From: Symbiodinium kawagutii
Taxonomy: Eukaryota; Sar; Dinophyceae; Suessiales; Symbiodiniaceae
Length of the DNA stretch: 64,000 nt
Direction of reading: 5' to 3'
Assembly: GCA_009767595.1 (NCBI GenBank)
Contig: VSDK01028391.1
Coordinates: 206,279-270,278 of the forward strand
This document shows positions 49,701 to 60,426 of this stretch, piece by piece; the first letter of the stretch is position 1; each line of letters opens with the position of its first letter. The translations under genes and the position numbers were made by a program. The notes under the pieces were generated by a model, which saw only the letters and a list, made by a program, of their open reading frames with translations, made no database searches and was not told the DNA's origin.

Positions 49701-50025
49701 TCGACCAAGCAACCATTTGTTACTGCAATAATAAGGCAGGTTTTTAAAAGTCAAAAAACATCAAACAACCACCAAGCAGGTAAAAACATTGTTTGAATTG
49801 AAGGATAGCTCCATCATTCGAAAAATCATTCAATAGGGCAGGCGTCCAAGTCCAAAAATGGACTCAGTGACAAGTCTCAGCAACAGCCAAGGGTTAGCCT
49901 GTTCAGTGCAGTCTTCAGAAGGCAACAGCTTTGAACCAACTTTGGTTGTGTAAGCTCAACTCACTCCCACTACATTCTGAAGCTGCAGTATTTCCGGTCT
50001 GGTCCGTTACTGGAAAAGGCTGCTT

Positions 50026-50478
50026 CTATGGGGCTTTCGGCCACCACCTTTCCTCTTGACCTCCTTCAGTACATATACAGCGCGGTTGGACAAGACACCC
50101 AAACAGCTGGATGCCATGTGAGCATCGGCATTTGACACAACCAGCTGGGTTGTTGGTAGATGTTGTCAACCCGTGTGCTGCGTTGCAAAAATGTTTGGAG
50201 TTATCAGTCGTGGGTTCAACCGCTGAGGGATCGCCTTTGAAGGGGGGTGCTTTCACCATCATAGAATCACGGGGTTCGCATGAAGCATTTTGCGTACATC
50301 TGCCCCCGCAGTCACGCCTTGCTACCAGCACACAGCAGCTGCCATCCACCGTTCCGTACTTCCTCCTGCGTTGGTCGGTCAACTTAGTTGGTCCGTTGAA
50401 GACGATATCAGCGATAGCAATAGGAAATACGTGAAATGTCGTCTGTCTGTATTCCAATTGTCTATCGACAGCTGCCAA
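50026..50478 (-). CDS. Open frame of 150 codons, Cys-rich, unrecognised
   Basis: Contains KLTDQRRRKYGTVDGSCC, RCTQNASCEPRDSM and CVKCRCSHGIQLFGCL. The cysteines are not arranged in a pattern I can assign. A 107-codon plus frame overlaps. It could be a real exon or chance. Confidence 0.25.
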   Translation of the reverse strand: MAAVDRQLEYRQTTFHVFPIAIADIVFNGPTKLTDQRRRKYGTVDGSCCVLVARRDCGGRCTQNASCEPRDSMMVKAPPFKGDPSAVEPTTDNSKHFCNAAHGLTTSTNNPAGCVKCRCSHGIQLFGCLVQPRCICTEGGQEERWWPKAP

Positions 50479-50499
50479 CGTTGGTCATCATCTGTCTTT

Positions 50500-50870
50500 A
50501 TCGCAAGTGATGATCATATAAATCAGCATCCACCACCAATGATCATCTATCATTGGCAATGATCTGTGTTCATAGATAGCCACGAATCACTATTTATCAA
50601 TATCATGACCTGGTAACTATCATCATGAGTCATGATCAAAGGACTGATCATGTGTCATTGCCAAGCGTCACCTGTCAAACATCGATCAAGATCAATAAAA
50701 CATATCAGAATATCGACAGAAATCAAGGCATATAAAAGATGATTGATCATGACATGACTACCGTAACCAGCGTCATTGACTAGTCATCATCTAGCACGGT
50801 CTGCCATCGTGTATCACCATGAGCAATTAGCATCAATTAGCATCAATTAGCGTCAACTAGCGTTTACTAG
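50500..50870. repeat. Degenerate ATCATGA/CATCAATTAGC tract
   Basis: Irregular ATCATGATC-type units, ending in four copies of GCATCAATTA / GCGTCAACTA at 50828-50870. Confidence 0.75.
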
Positions 50871-51806
50871 CAGCAATCTGTTCACCACTGTATCTGTCAA
50901 TGATCGCCATCAATCGCCATCCTACCATGAAACATCGATCATCGTGAAGCATCTCTGATGATGGATCATAAAGCATCGCCGCATTAACGTTGGGGTCCGG
51001 GTGAATTCTTTGAGGAATGTTCAGTTCCGAATGGTGTTTGCTTCTCCGGGCAAGGAGTTGAAGATTGTCCACGAGTAGGTAGGGCAGGTTGGTCACATTC
51101 TCAGTGCTTCCTCGTTGTTGTTCCTGCTGTTGATGGCTGTTGCCATTGGTTTGTTGGGGGTGTTTTGTTGCTTCATCCCATGATTCTGTCTTCAATCTGG
51201 TCCGCACGCCGCTGAAAAATGCAGGGCCTCGCAAAAGAAGCACCCGACGGCTTCTGCAAATTGATCACGGCTCAGCTGGAGGGTCTCCCCCGTAAGCCGC
51301 GCCGCACGCTACTGTCGTACGGTTGATGCGCACGCTCATGTTGCTGTTCCGAACTTGCAAGCATCATCGACTGAGGACTGAGAAGCAGAAAAGCAGAATA
51401 TCGGTTGAACAAAGAAACAAAGAAAAACAAAAAAGACAGGAAACCAAAGTAGAAAAGCAGGAACAAAAGAGAAACACAAACACAGGAAAGCAAAGAAGCA
51501 AAAGAACAGCAAACCCGAAAAAAGAAAACACACCGTAACCGAAAACATTCCCACAAAAACATTGCCCTCCATAATCAAGCATCACTGATCATCAGTCATA
51601 ATTTGTTGAGACCAATCAGCACATATCAAATTCGATGATTATTGTCAGTACTCGCAACTATAATCGTTGGTCGATGGCGATTTCGATCCAAAGACACGAA
51701 AACCACGGTCTGCCACCATTTCTGAAACAGTTTGTCAGCACCAATCATAATCAGCGATCCTCTTGTGCAATCACTCATTACGAACATCCATGCATCATCT
51801 CCTCCA

Positions 51807-51810
51807 TCAC

Positions 51811-51859
<49 letters not shown>

Positions 51860-51910
51860 GTCGTCGTCGTCGTCGTCGTCATCATCATCATCATGATCAT
51901 CATCGTCATT
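51807..51910. repeat. (CAT)n with a (CGT)n core
   Basis: CATCAT run that switches to six CGT units and back; perfectly ordered. The poly-Asp/Ile frames through it are artefacts. Confidence 0.95.
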
Positions 51911-52461
51911 AATCATTATCACAATCATCATCAAGCCATCATAGCATCTCATCATCTGTCGCAGGAATTGGGAGCATATCAGGTTCATTCAGATTCACAC
52001 AGTGGCAAATGGTAAACCTAGATAAAGCACCAGCACCATTCAATGGCACCACGCGGACAAGATCTGTTCTCCTGCAGCTGTCCAGGTGCCCAACCACAGT
52101 AGCCAGAGAGTAGGTGAAAATCTTCCTGCAAGTTTTGGAGCCGAATGGAAATGGAAATCCTCCTACAGGTAATGCAATGAAGTATCGGTGAAGAACTGCT
52201 TCAGCACTCAGGCAATTGAAATCGGACCCCATCTTACAATGGATTGACTTCACCAAGAAAAAAAGATCGACGGGTGAGATATCGGCTATGAAAGCGTGGT
52301 ATTGCGCTTCTGCTGCATGAACACCTTCTGCTGCATGAACACCTCGACCATCCTTAGATCTAAGGTCTAAGTTTGCTGTTTTTGCAAATAAATAATTTCA
52401 ATCCTTGAACACCTTGAACACCTTCAACATCCTAGATCTTAAAGAGTTGCAGCAAACTCAC

Positions 52462-53079
52462 GGATCCACCATTTCTATCACCCTGGCGCGGCCTGCCTGT
52501 TTGGCCTGGCCCATGGCTACAAGTTCTCGGGCATAGTTGAACGGCAGCAGCATCAAACCTCGGATGAACCACGACAGCGGAAACCGCACCTGACCACGAG
52601 CCGCCCTCTCCACCTGTGATCCGAGCCTTTCTACGCATCCGAATTAACCATGACAATGGGGATGCAAAACATCCGTCATGACTTGTGTCATATGATGTCA
52701 AATATGCCATAATAATAACTATGCCTAGTCGTGATTACTATTGGCTGGATTGCATGACATCACAGCTCGCCAAGAAAATGCAGGCTCCGCATGTGATGTC
52801 AATAGTGTTGGCTTTGAAGCGATGTCCTTCATCAAGTTCTTAGATCTTCCCTACAACCTGCTGCTTTCGCAGGCCACAACCGCACTCCTGGCACTTGGCA
52901 TTGGCTTCCTGGCCCTTCAGGATCTCCTCCCCCTCTTTCAGCCTAGGGCCGAACAGGTCCCCCAACAGCTCGACCAAACGTTGCCCTGTCCCAGGATTTC
53001 CTGATGTTGCTCGCCGCCAACCAACCAGCCCGAGTTCCAGCCATGCCTCTGTCCGCGCACAATCTTTAACGAACAGATC
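52462..53079 (-). CDS. Unrecognised gene, two exons that join in phase
   Basis: Exon 53079-52858 follows a TGTTTCAG acceptor and reads 74 codons (RLVELLGDLFGPRLKEGEEI, then CQECGCGLRKQQ) up to a GT donor. Exon 52613-52462 follows ATCACAG and reads 50 codons (QVRFPLSWFIRGLMLLPFN, then ARELVAMGQAKQAGRARVIE) to a perfect GTGAGT donor. Both meet at phase 0, so a 124-residue stretch can be joined. I recognise no family. A coding-like segment at 53450-53290 (NGDATLMCLHRSDQRCAVAD) may be an upstream exon, and 52250-51960 a downstream one. The plus-strand frame over the first exon (hydrophobic, 52741-53004) is probably a shadow. Confidence 0.5.
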
Positions 53080-53085
53080 CTGAAA

Positions 53086-53086
<1 letters not shown>

Positions 53087-53133
<47 letters not shown>

Positions 53134-53157
53134 CATCCTCATCCTCATCCTCATCAT
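53087..53157. repeat. (CAT)n / (CATCCT)n microsatellite
   Basis: CATCAT run followed by four CCTCAT units, just upstream of the exon starting at 53079. Confidence 0.95.
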
Positions 53158-53499
53158 CTAAGTACCATCGACTAACCATCCAGAACTATCCACCATATTT
53201 AGTGATAATTACTTAGTGATGCTTAGCTATCAACTATGGATAGCAAAAAAGGATCTTGATGTTAGTAACTATGGATGCTATTTATTATAGAAATTCACAG
53301 TGACCATCCACTTTGCTTCGTTTCACAAATGTTCCTTGTCCAATTCCAACTTTTCCATGGTGCGCGGCGTCAGCGACAGCGCACCTTTGATCACTTCGAT
53401 GGAGGCACATCAAAGTCGCGTCACCATTGGGCCTTCGCAAAGAAAATAGTTTATTGGTAAAAAGGCCGTGTATGAACAACCTAGGAAAAACAAGTAACC

Positions 53500-55000
53500 C
53501 GTTATCGTTGGTATAAATCGTCTAGCAAAATACTGGTATGTAATCAAATAATCTTGCAAAACAATACTAGTAAATTATCAAGCAAACAAAGACTAAAAAC
53601 ACATATTAATTCTTAAAACAGTGGCGGCACTTTTTGCTGCTATTGTTGTGAAGTCAACATTATTCAAACACATTCATTCTAAATCCAAATCGAGGGACAA
53701 GGCTGTAATGGGATGATAGGGTCACACCTTCACTGTGGCAACAACCTTTCAGGTTGGACATTGGCAGGGTCAGTCTGTCCATTGGCTGTTGGAGCAGAAG
53801 ATCCCATTAACCGCAAAGAGTGATACAGTAGGGTGAAAATCGACTTTGACCAAAGACATGACATGACGAGACATCCTTAACATGCAGGTTGTGACAATGG
53901 GTTTTTGAAGCCAGAATCTGCAGTGGGAATCTTGCAGAAGCGAGGATTGGCGTACATCAACGTGCATCACTCTTGAAGGTGTTAGGCTCAACTTTTGCCT
54001 CCAAACAAATACAATCGTTGGGACGTGGTTGATCAACACTTGGTTGCACGTGTGCGTCTCCACACTACAGGCAGTTGTAGAAAGATCTTGCTGACCTCGG
54101 AGCTGGTAAGGCCCCCCACCCAGGCTCAAAGCACATGGGCCCTCCATAGGACACCTCAGGGAGTGCCCTATCCCTACAGCATCACACTATATCACACTTC
54201 TACCGGAATGGGAAATTCCACGTGAATGGGTACGTCAAGCTAGAGTTTCTTGCTTGGTGTTGGCAGGAAGGGACTTGAATGACAAACTGCCGGGGTTGAG
54301 TGCGAAGGCACTGTAGGATTACTGCGACAAGGGGATGGCAATGAAGGGACATCGCATGAGTATTTCGCATAGACACATAGATGATCATGGTGACTGACAC
54401 AAACCTAATGGATCGCAACCAGCAGGTTCGTCACAATCTCTCTCTCCCGCTATAGTTCGACAGTGCTGTCAATCAATAACAATAGAATTCATCTGCAAAA
54501 AGTCAACATAAACAAACATGCATCTACACGCGCATCATTTGAACAAATAGACACTCATTCAAATGAATAAACTCAATGTATTCACGCACACACCCACATA
54601 CACACATAGACATAGTCAAGTATATAAACGAACAAATAAACACATAAATAAAGAGAGATATATATATATATACATATCTATAGATAGATATACATATGAA
54701 ATAGATATGATACCGTACCTGCATTTGCAATGAAAGGATGTTTGAAACGTCACAAGGCACAGTGGCTTGGGCTCAGGACCTTCCAAGGCCTCTCTTCGCT
54801 CACAAGCCTTTGAGTAACGAGGCCGTGGTCATTGATGGTGATGGGGGTATGAGAACCCATGTTTTTGAACATGGGTCTGCAATGATCTGCAATTGTGGGA
54901 CGAACTTTGCCTTCAAGCTTCAAACGCATCCTCCCTTCCTGCTTTCCTTTTTCCCCCGACTCATTTGGTCATTGCGTGGGCCGCATGCTACTCACGAGCA
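53500..55000. other. No gene identified
   Basis: A 125-codon minus frame (53770-54147) has no recognisable domain. AT-rich ATAC/ATAG stretch at about 54600-54715. Confidence 0.45.
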
Positions 55001-55031
55001 GTGAAACCACGGGCACCTCAGATTTTGTCAT

Positions 55032-55412
55032 CTACTTGTCTTCAAGATTGGCCCCTCCACCTTCATCCTTCTTAATGCGCTGACGAATTAGCTGCACAAC
55101 TGCGCGGTCGGTGCGAGCTGCCAGCGTGTGCATTTTCCGCTCAACATCCCGCTTCAGGTCCCAGTTGGGCTTCCGCGGGGCTATGGCCAGCACTGCATCA
55201 GTATCCTCAGCAGCTGCGATGGCCTCCTGAATCTCTTTGTCAATCTGTGCTTCGACATCTGCAGATGTGATCCTGGGCAAACAAAAATCCCGCAGATCTG
55301 GAGTTCGCGGAATGTAGTTTCGGAGTTGGATTTGGCGATCATCTTTCGGAAGTTCTTTGGCCTTCTTGGCTTTCTTTTTGGGTGGCTCCATGGCCTGTCC
55401 CTCTATGGCCAT
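55032..55412 (-). CDS. CCDC12: CCDC12/cwf18 pre-mRNA splicing factor, intronless
   Basis: ATG at 55412, TAG at 55032, 126 residues. The frame stays open upstream, but that part only reads through the leader relic. After a Lys-rich start (EPPKKKAKKAKELPKDDRQ) comes the cwf18 domain, almost its full length: QLRNYIPRTPDLRDF, LPRITSADVEAQIDKEIQEA, then the signature APRKPNWDLKRDVERKM and TDRAVVQLIRQRIKK. The family is a small component of the spliceosome (Cwf18 in fission yeast complexes); it acts in the nucleus during splicing. The human protein is about 166 residues, so this one is slightly short at its N-terminus. It has no intron, and a spliced-leader relic ends 25 bases before the ATG, so the locus looks like a reinserted cDNA that kept its frame. 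Confidence 0.93.
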   Translation of the reverse strand: MAIEGQAMEPPKKKAKKAKELPKDDRQIQLRNYIPRTPDLRDFCLPRITSADVEAQIDKEIQEAIAAAEDTDAVLAIAPRKPNWDLKRDVERKMHTLAARTDRAVVQLIRQRIKKDEGGGANLEDK

Positions 55413-55437
55413 GGGCACGCGTGCCACGCAGGCCGAG

Positions 55438-55458
55438 CTTGAGCCAAACTGGCAAGTG
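55438..55458 (-). other. Dinoflagellate spliced-leader (DinoSL) relic
   Basis: The minus strand reads CCAGTTTGGCTCAAG at its 3' part, matching 14 of 15 bases of the DinoSL end CCATTTTGGCTCAAG. Over the full 21-base leader 16 positions agree. It ends 25 bases before the CCDC12 start codon, where the leader would sit in a trans-spliced mRNA. Confidence 0.8.
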
Positions 55459-55875
55459 GATGCAAGTAGATGCAACACAACTTATACTTAGACAATTGAT
55501 GAGCACCACTCTGTAGTATTCCCAGCAATTCTTCAAGGCTTTCTTCAAATACAGGTCTCATTAGTCTCATTGATATGGAAATTGTACTGCCGCAGTTTTC
55601 TGTAAGTGAAAGGTGATACTGTCGCAACTCCAAAAAAACCTCGACCACCCAGCACTTTAGAATGTTTGCGTGCAGTTTGCCAGAAGCCCTTCACGACAAC
55701 CCACCGTACCATCGCTAAAGGCTCGTCACTGACCATGGCCATCCTTCATCAACCTGCATTATTCAAATGCTACTGCAACCATCTACTATCAAACATTGTC
55801 ACTTATTATTTGAGGATTTTGAAGCCATTCAAAAACAAGAACATATACTGTAACAACCATTACAAAACATGATTG

Positions 55876-55948
55876 CAAGGGTTGTCAGTGATGGTTGGCT
55901 AACCATTGGTAACACCTGTCAGCTACCAACCATCACTGACAACCCTTG
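55876..55948. repeat. Perfect 23-bp inverted repeat, 73-nt hairpin
   Basis: Arm 55876-55898 (starts CAAGGGTTGTCAGTG) is exactly complementary to 55926-55948, with a 27-base spacer. A second small hairpin, ACCGTTGG/CCAACGGT with loop CCAA, follows at 55954-55973. Confidence 0.95.
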
Positions 55949-56131
55949 TCAACACCGTTGGCCAACCAACGGTTTCACCACGACCTGCAATGCAACAATC
56001 TGAGCGCGGACCCAAGCAAACGCCGCAAGTGAAGCTCCACTGCCTGGTGAGGCATCAATGGCGCCGGCTGATCAATTGCCACAAGTTGAAACATGAGGGA
56101 AATGGTATAATTCCAACAAATGCATGGGACA

Positions 56132-56205
56132 TGGTTGGTTGGTTTGTTGGTCGGTTGGTTGGTTAGTTGGATTTTGGGCCTGTTGGTTGGTTTGTTGCTG
56201 GCTCT
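56132..56205. repeat. TTGG-rich repeat
   Basis: GGTTGGTTGGTTTGTTGG-type run with interruptions. Confidence 0.9.
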
Positions 56206-56329
56206 TTGTTGGGGCAAGTTGCTTTCATGGCAAATGCTTTATGATTCTGGGTGCCATGGGGGGTACCACAATGACAGGGTCCGTCTCGGGACAAGCCATG
56301 GACCTGAAGTACGGATCACTTCTCGGTTG

Positions 56330-56580
56330 ATGATGCCTGGCCATTGTATAACTATCATTTCACCCTCATGTATAACTATCATCGACCCATCCGTGTATCA
56401 TTTGACCCTCATTTAACAAGCATTCTACCCATCATTGAACCATCATTCTATGAATTGATGGTTGAAATCATTTGAACCATCATTTTAACAACTATCATTT
56501 GAACCATAGTTGTTAAATAAGCTGTTGTTAATTGATGGTTAAAATGGTAAGCTGGTTAACAACCATCATTTGAACCCTAT
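56330..56580. repeat. ACCATCATTTGA/AACTATCATTTGA tract
   Basis: Degenerate units of about 17 bases around TAACTATCATTTGAACC. Confidence 0.8.
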
Positions 56581-56760
56581 AAATATCTACAAGCTGTTCT
56601 CAACCATCATTCGCCACCAGCAACTGGCGTTCGCCCAACTTCCAACCCGCAGCTCGCCTCAAATGTGGATGTCCGGTCGCCCAAATCCTGCGGATTTTGG
56701 GCGCGGCTCGACGCGCGGCAGTGCTACCATCGCGAGACCACCATGGGGGATAGCAAATTA

Positions 56761-56889
56761 TACAAGGTGGGCCCACCTAGTTATAAGTTGATCAATAAGC
56801 CATTTAACTATAGTCATATCTTCCATAACTGATAGTTACCCTAGTTATATGCCAACTTAGCTAACTAAGGGGGCCGGGCCCACCTTGTA
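56761..56889. mobile_element. Inverted-repeat element ending TACAAGGTGGGCCC
   Basis: Perfect 14-base termini (56761-56774 and 56876-56889) extended by imperfect CTAGTTA/TAACTAAG pairing. The interior is AT-rich and has no frame. Only one copy was seen here, so element status is inferred from structure. Confidence 0.5.
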
Positions 56890-57999
56890 GGGGATGATCA
56901 ACCAACAAATGACCAACCAGAACCGACGAGAATCAACAAGAACCAACAATAACCAACAACAATAACCAACAAGCTTTAATGAGTGTTACTGAGTGCTAAT
57001 TGCAAATATCTCAAGCTCATTAACGAAATTGAATACATGGGAATACAAGGCTCAATAAGCGTAAATCGCGCTGCTTTATGATGGCTAATTGTCTTATTTG
57101 CAGTGGTACTTTAGGGGCTAAGAATGGTGAGTCGACAGAGTTTTTGGATGGTTTAATGACGGCTAATGATGATTTATGATGCTTGACTATTTCCAAGAAT
57201 GGCTAGCAGTTGTAGCCATAGTGAAACATGACGTTTCACCACAGCTGATTGTAATCATACCTCACCATACTCTACCATTTGGGTTAGGCCACTCCTGGTA
57301 GCTCCAAACCGCTCCCCCTTTGAAGGGATCCAGGGATATATGATCATGCACACCCCTGGCTCCAAATCGCTCCCTCCGAACATCTCCTAACCATCAGCTG
57401 CGGGTCATATACATCTCCTAACATCTTCTAACATCTCCTTATCAGGTCCTAATCTCATGGAATGATGGTTTCGCTCCTCTATGCGCCACGCAGTGGGACG
57501 ATTCAGAATCACCTGGTGGTCTCGGTTGGTGATCTGCCAGCATCCAGCCATGGGTAGCTGGTGATGCTTCACGCTGCTTCCCATACATTCCTTCATATAT
57601 TCAACCCCTTTGCCTTTGCTAGACTGTAAATTCCAATCACTGGGACAATGGCAAAGTAATTATATTATATGTTGGAATATACTTGGGATATATACATATA
57701 TATGTCAGTGATTTTGCCAAAGTACTGGGATGCAACGCTCAAGGAAACGAACCCCTGGTGGTGACGGTCAGCTGTGCAATTCCAGGGCGACCCACGCCCA
57801 CATCACCACCTCGGAGAGTGCCAGGCACCCGAGAAATGTGTTGGATGGAAGTCATTCTGGCTTCTTATGCAGGTGAAATCTGGTCAATGAATATTTCAAT
57901 GCACCTTAAGTGATGTGAAAGGCTCTTAAATTATGTTGTATGGTTCATCTTAGTTGATGTTGCTGATGCATGGGTGAGTCATAATCAATACGGGCTTGG

Positions 58000-58350
58000 A
58001 ATCATCAACCATAATTCATGCCGATGTCCAGCAGCATCCAGCAGTCGTGCTGCTTTGAATCCGTTCACATCTGGGTAGCAATCCACAGGAGCCACCATCC
58101 ACATCAGCAAAGCTGCGGACCTGCATCGCTTTTGATGATGAGAATGACCGCCTTGTGAAAATATTGCTGGTCCTGAAGTGAAAGTTGAGTCACAGCCGCT
58201 TGTGAACTGCAAGTGCTACGCTTCTTACTTGATGATCTTGATGGATGTTCAACCCCACTTGCCAGCCCAGCCAGCGAATTGAGTGTTACGAGTGTAACGA
58301 GCGAGTGTGACGAGTGCCGCCCCAGCCCCGTCCAGGGAGTAGTGATCACC
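58000..58350 (-). CDS. Candidate exons, unrecognised
   Basis: Frames read GVEHPSRSSSKKRSTCSSQA and QLSLQDQQYFHKAVILIIKS, then in a shifted frame VDCYPDVNGFKAARLLDAAG. A frame change near a GCAG|GT at about 58127 suggests an intron or alternative joint. No family recognised. Confidence 0.3.
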
Positions 58351-58392
58351 AGGCTTCGAAATCAGCACGGAGCCCTTCCTTAGAGGGAAGCT

Positions 58393-58758
58393 ATGAGTGC
58401 TGATGAGTGTTGTGTTGCTGCAAAACGGGATGAACCGAAGCTGCTGAAGTCAAAAGTATGCAGCGCCGGGGCATGGCGCATCATCAACCAAAGCTATCGG
58501 ATACCCCAAGCTAGTGCTTCGGAGGGACAGGTTCTCAATGTCTGGGCCCACGTTTCTTTGGGTATAGACATTCTTGACACCTTCTTCTTGGATCTATCCT
58601 TACTATCACTCTTGATGGCAGAATTTTTGCACCAGCTGATGAATGGTTTATACCAGTATCTAGATATGAGCTTTCATTCCAGGTGTTCCTGGAACCTTTC
58701 CAGCAATGATATCAACAGTGCTATGAGTCTGGTTATCAGCCATCATCATCCCGAATAG
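58393..58758 (+). CDS. Plus-strand open frame of 121 codons, unrecognised
   Basis: Starts at an ATG. It reads ADECCVAAKRDEPKLLKSKV and a hydrophobic stretch (DILDTFFLDLSLLSLLMAEF). It is opposite to the identified genes, with no domain seen. Confidence 0.2.
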   Translation: MSADECCVAAKRDEPKLLKSKVCSAGAWRIINQSYRIPQASASEGQVLNVWAHVSLGIDILDTFFLDLSLLSLLMAEFLHQLMNGLYQYLDMSFHSRCSWNLSSNDINSAMSLVISHHHPE

Positions 58759-59041
58759 TCAACCATCAAACCGACATTCCCCACTATCATCGTCATCATC
58801 ATCTTCTTCATTATCACCACAACCATCATCAAGCAGCATCGACTAGCATCAACCATCAACCATCATCAACCAACCGGCCATTGTCATCAAGTATCAGCAC
58901 CATCATGACTCACCTCATGTTGCAGCTGGCCTCCCAGCACCTGCTGAGCACCCCAACTCTATCAGCTTGGCACCGTGCAACCAACTGTCCTTCGGGAGTC
59001 TCACGACATGCAGGGAGATGCGACCCAGCATGTAAGGATGT

Positions 59042-59148
59042 GGAAGTTTTTTGAAATAGGGATCCCCCTGAAAAATGGTTGGTTTATTACCTATAAATGG
59101 CTATGTCATAAAGGGTGATTGGGGGTACCCCAATTATGAGAAACCATG
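59042..59148 (+). mobile_element. MITE-like element copy E
   Basis: Left end GGAAGTTTTTTGAAATAGGG followed by ATCCCCCTGAAAAATGGTTGG. The right end is ATAAAGGGTGATTGGGGG with TACCCCAATTATGAGAAACC. Confidence 0.75.
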
Positions 59149-59545
59149 AGGAACCACCATAGAGAACAACATCAATCTCCCACACCAACCAAGCGTGTGA
59201 CGTGCGTGTGACCATGTGTCACAGGGACCAGCAAGGATGCAATTCACGGCTCCACCCAGTGATCATTCAACAATAAGGTTTAGGGGTCAGGAAACACCAC
59301 CAAGTCTTGGGTTTTGTCGCCTTTGAAGTGGATTTGTGCACGACCATGACCCATGACCCACAGTCGGATATAGCTCTACCACCAACGCCCTCCGTCATCA
59401 CCAGCCGTCCTCCGTGGCCGGACTTGCTTTGGCCCGTCTGCCCTGGCCAGTGCCCATGTTCAATGTGTATCGCTTGTGACCGCTGGCGGCCGGTGCCTTC
59501 TCTTGCTCTACAAGGCGGGCTCGGAAGGCTCGCCTCGATGCTCAA

Positions 59546-59655
59546 ATGGTTTCTCAAGCCATTGGGGGCTCCAAAAACTTTACAGTAAATTATCTGCAAT
59601 GAAATGGTCAATAAACTGGATGATTTTGGGGGGTCCCCTACTTTGAGAACCCCAT
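59546..59655 (+). mobile_element. MITE-like element copy F
   Basis: ATGGTTTCTCAAGCCATTGG and GGGCTCC at the left. GATGATTTTGGGGGGTCCCC and TACTTTGAGAACCCCAT at the right. Confidence 0.7.
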
Positions 59656-59898
59656 ACTGAAGCACAAGGAGTGTTGACATTTGTATCAGATATATGCTCC
59701 TGCTTCTGGTTGAGACATGTTGAGACATCCTCTGGACTCCCGCAAGCTCTGGCTGCCAACACTTCGAGTTTGAAAGAGTTGAAAGGCTGCCATGACAACG
59801 GGCCGAGGGTGACAACTGAACATGTTGCAAAGCAGAAGCAATCAGCCCCGTTCCCAATCAAGGCAGTGACCAGTCATCTTTCTTTTCGTCCTGGCCAA

Positions 59899-60426
59899 TC
59901 ACTTGAATATCTGCAACTTGTTGCGGAACATCAGCTTGGCATCAGGCTTTTCTGAAAGTTTGGTGTGATCCACTGCTACAACCCCACACTGGAGCACTGG
60001 AGCCGTACCTGTTGCGAAAACGAAGCTCTTGCGTACGCAAAGCCCACCAGAACTGCAGAAGCAGCCACCTAGCGCGCTGGAGCTGCAGAAAATTTCAGGT
60101 TCACCCATTGCAAGCCGATTGGATGGCAGAACCCTGTAGCCACAGCAACCGTTTTGGGTGCCAGGGAGGGCGCATGCACCTAGCACATGACGGTTGGTCG
60201 TTGCGAGGTCGTTGCACCCCCAGCTGTGCCTGGCTCCAACAAATCTCGGGATATGACCTGAACGAGCACTGGTGGAAGCACGTTGCGCATGTTGAAGAAA
60301 CCCCTCAAATCGGTTCATCCCAGGGATGGAGAAAATGAGAATATCCTTCAGGAAAATAACAAAAACATACAGGAGCGCAAACAAAATATACAAGCATAAT
60401 CGAGCATACAGGATAGTAAGAAGCAC
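59899..60426 (-). CDS. Open frame of 175 codons, unrecognised
   Basis: It has a hydrophobic start (CLYILFALLYVFVIFLKDIL), then a Cys/Gly-rich body: GCCGYRVLPSNRLAMGEPEI and FCSSSALGGCFCSSGGLC. The first codon is not an ATG that can be trusted; MNRFEGFLQHAQ is an alternative start. An overlapping 108-codon plus frame exists. No family recognised. Confidence 0.3.
   Translation of the reverse strand: MLLTILYARLCLYILFALLYVFVIFLKDILIFSIPGMNRFEGFLQHAQRASTSARSGHIPRFVGARHSWGCNDLATTNRHVLGACALPGTQNGCCGYRVLPSNRLAMGEPEIFCSSSALGGCFCSSGGLCVRKSFVFATGTAPVLQCGVVAVDHTKLSEKPDAKLMFRNKLQIFK

Noticed and set aside
51626..52015. Poly-Asp and poly-Ile frames
   Set aside because: Translation of the CAT/CGT microsatellite.
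52741..53004. Plus-strand hydrophobic 87-codon ORF
   Set aside because: It is antisense to a minus-strand exon with good acceptor and donor that joins in phase to the next exon.
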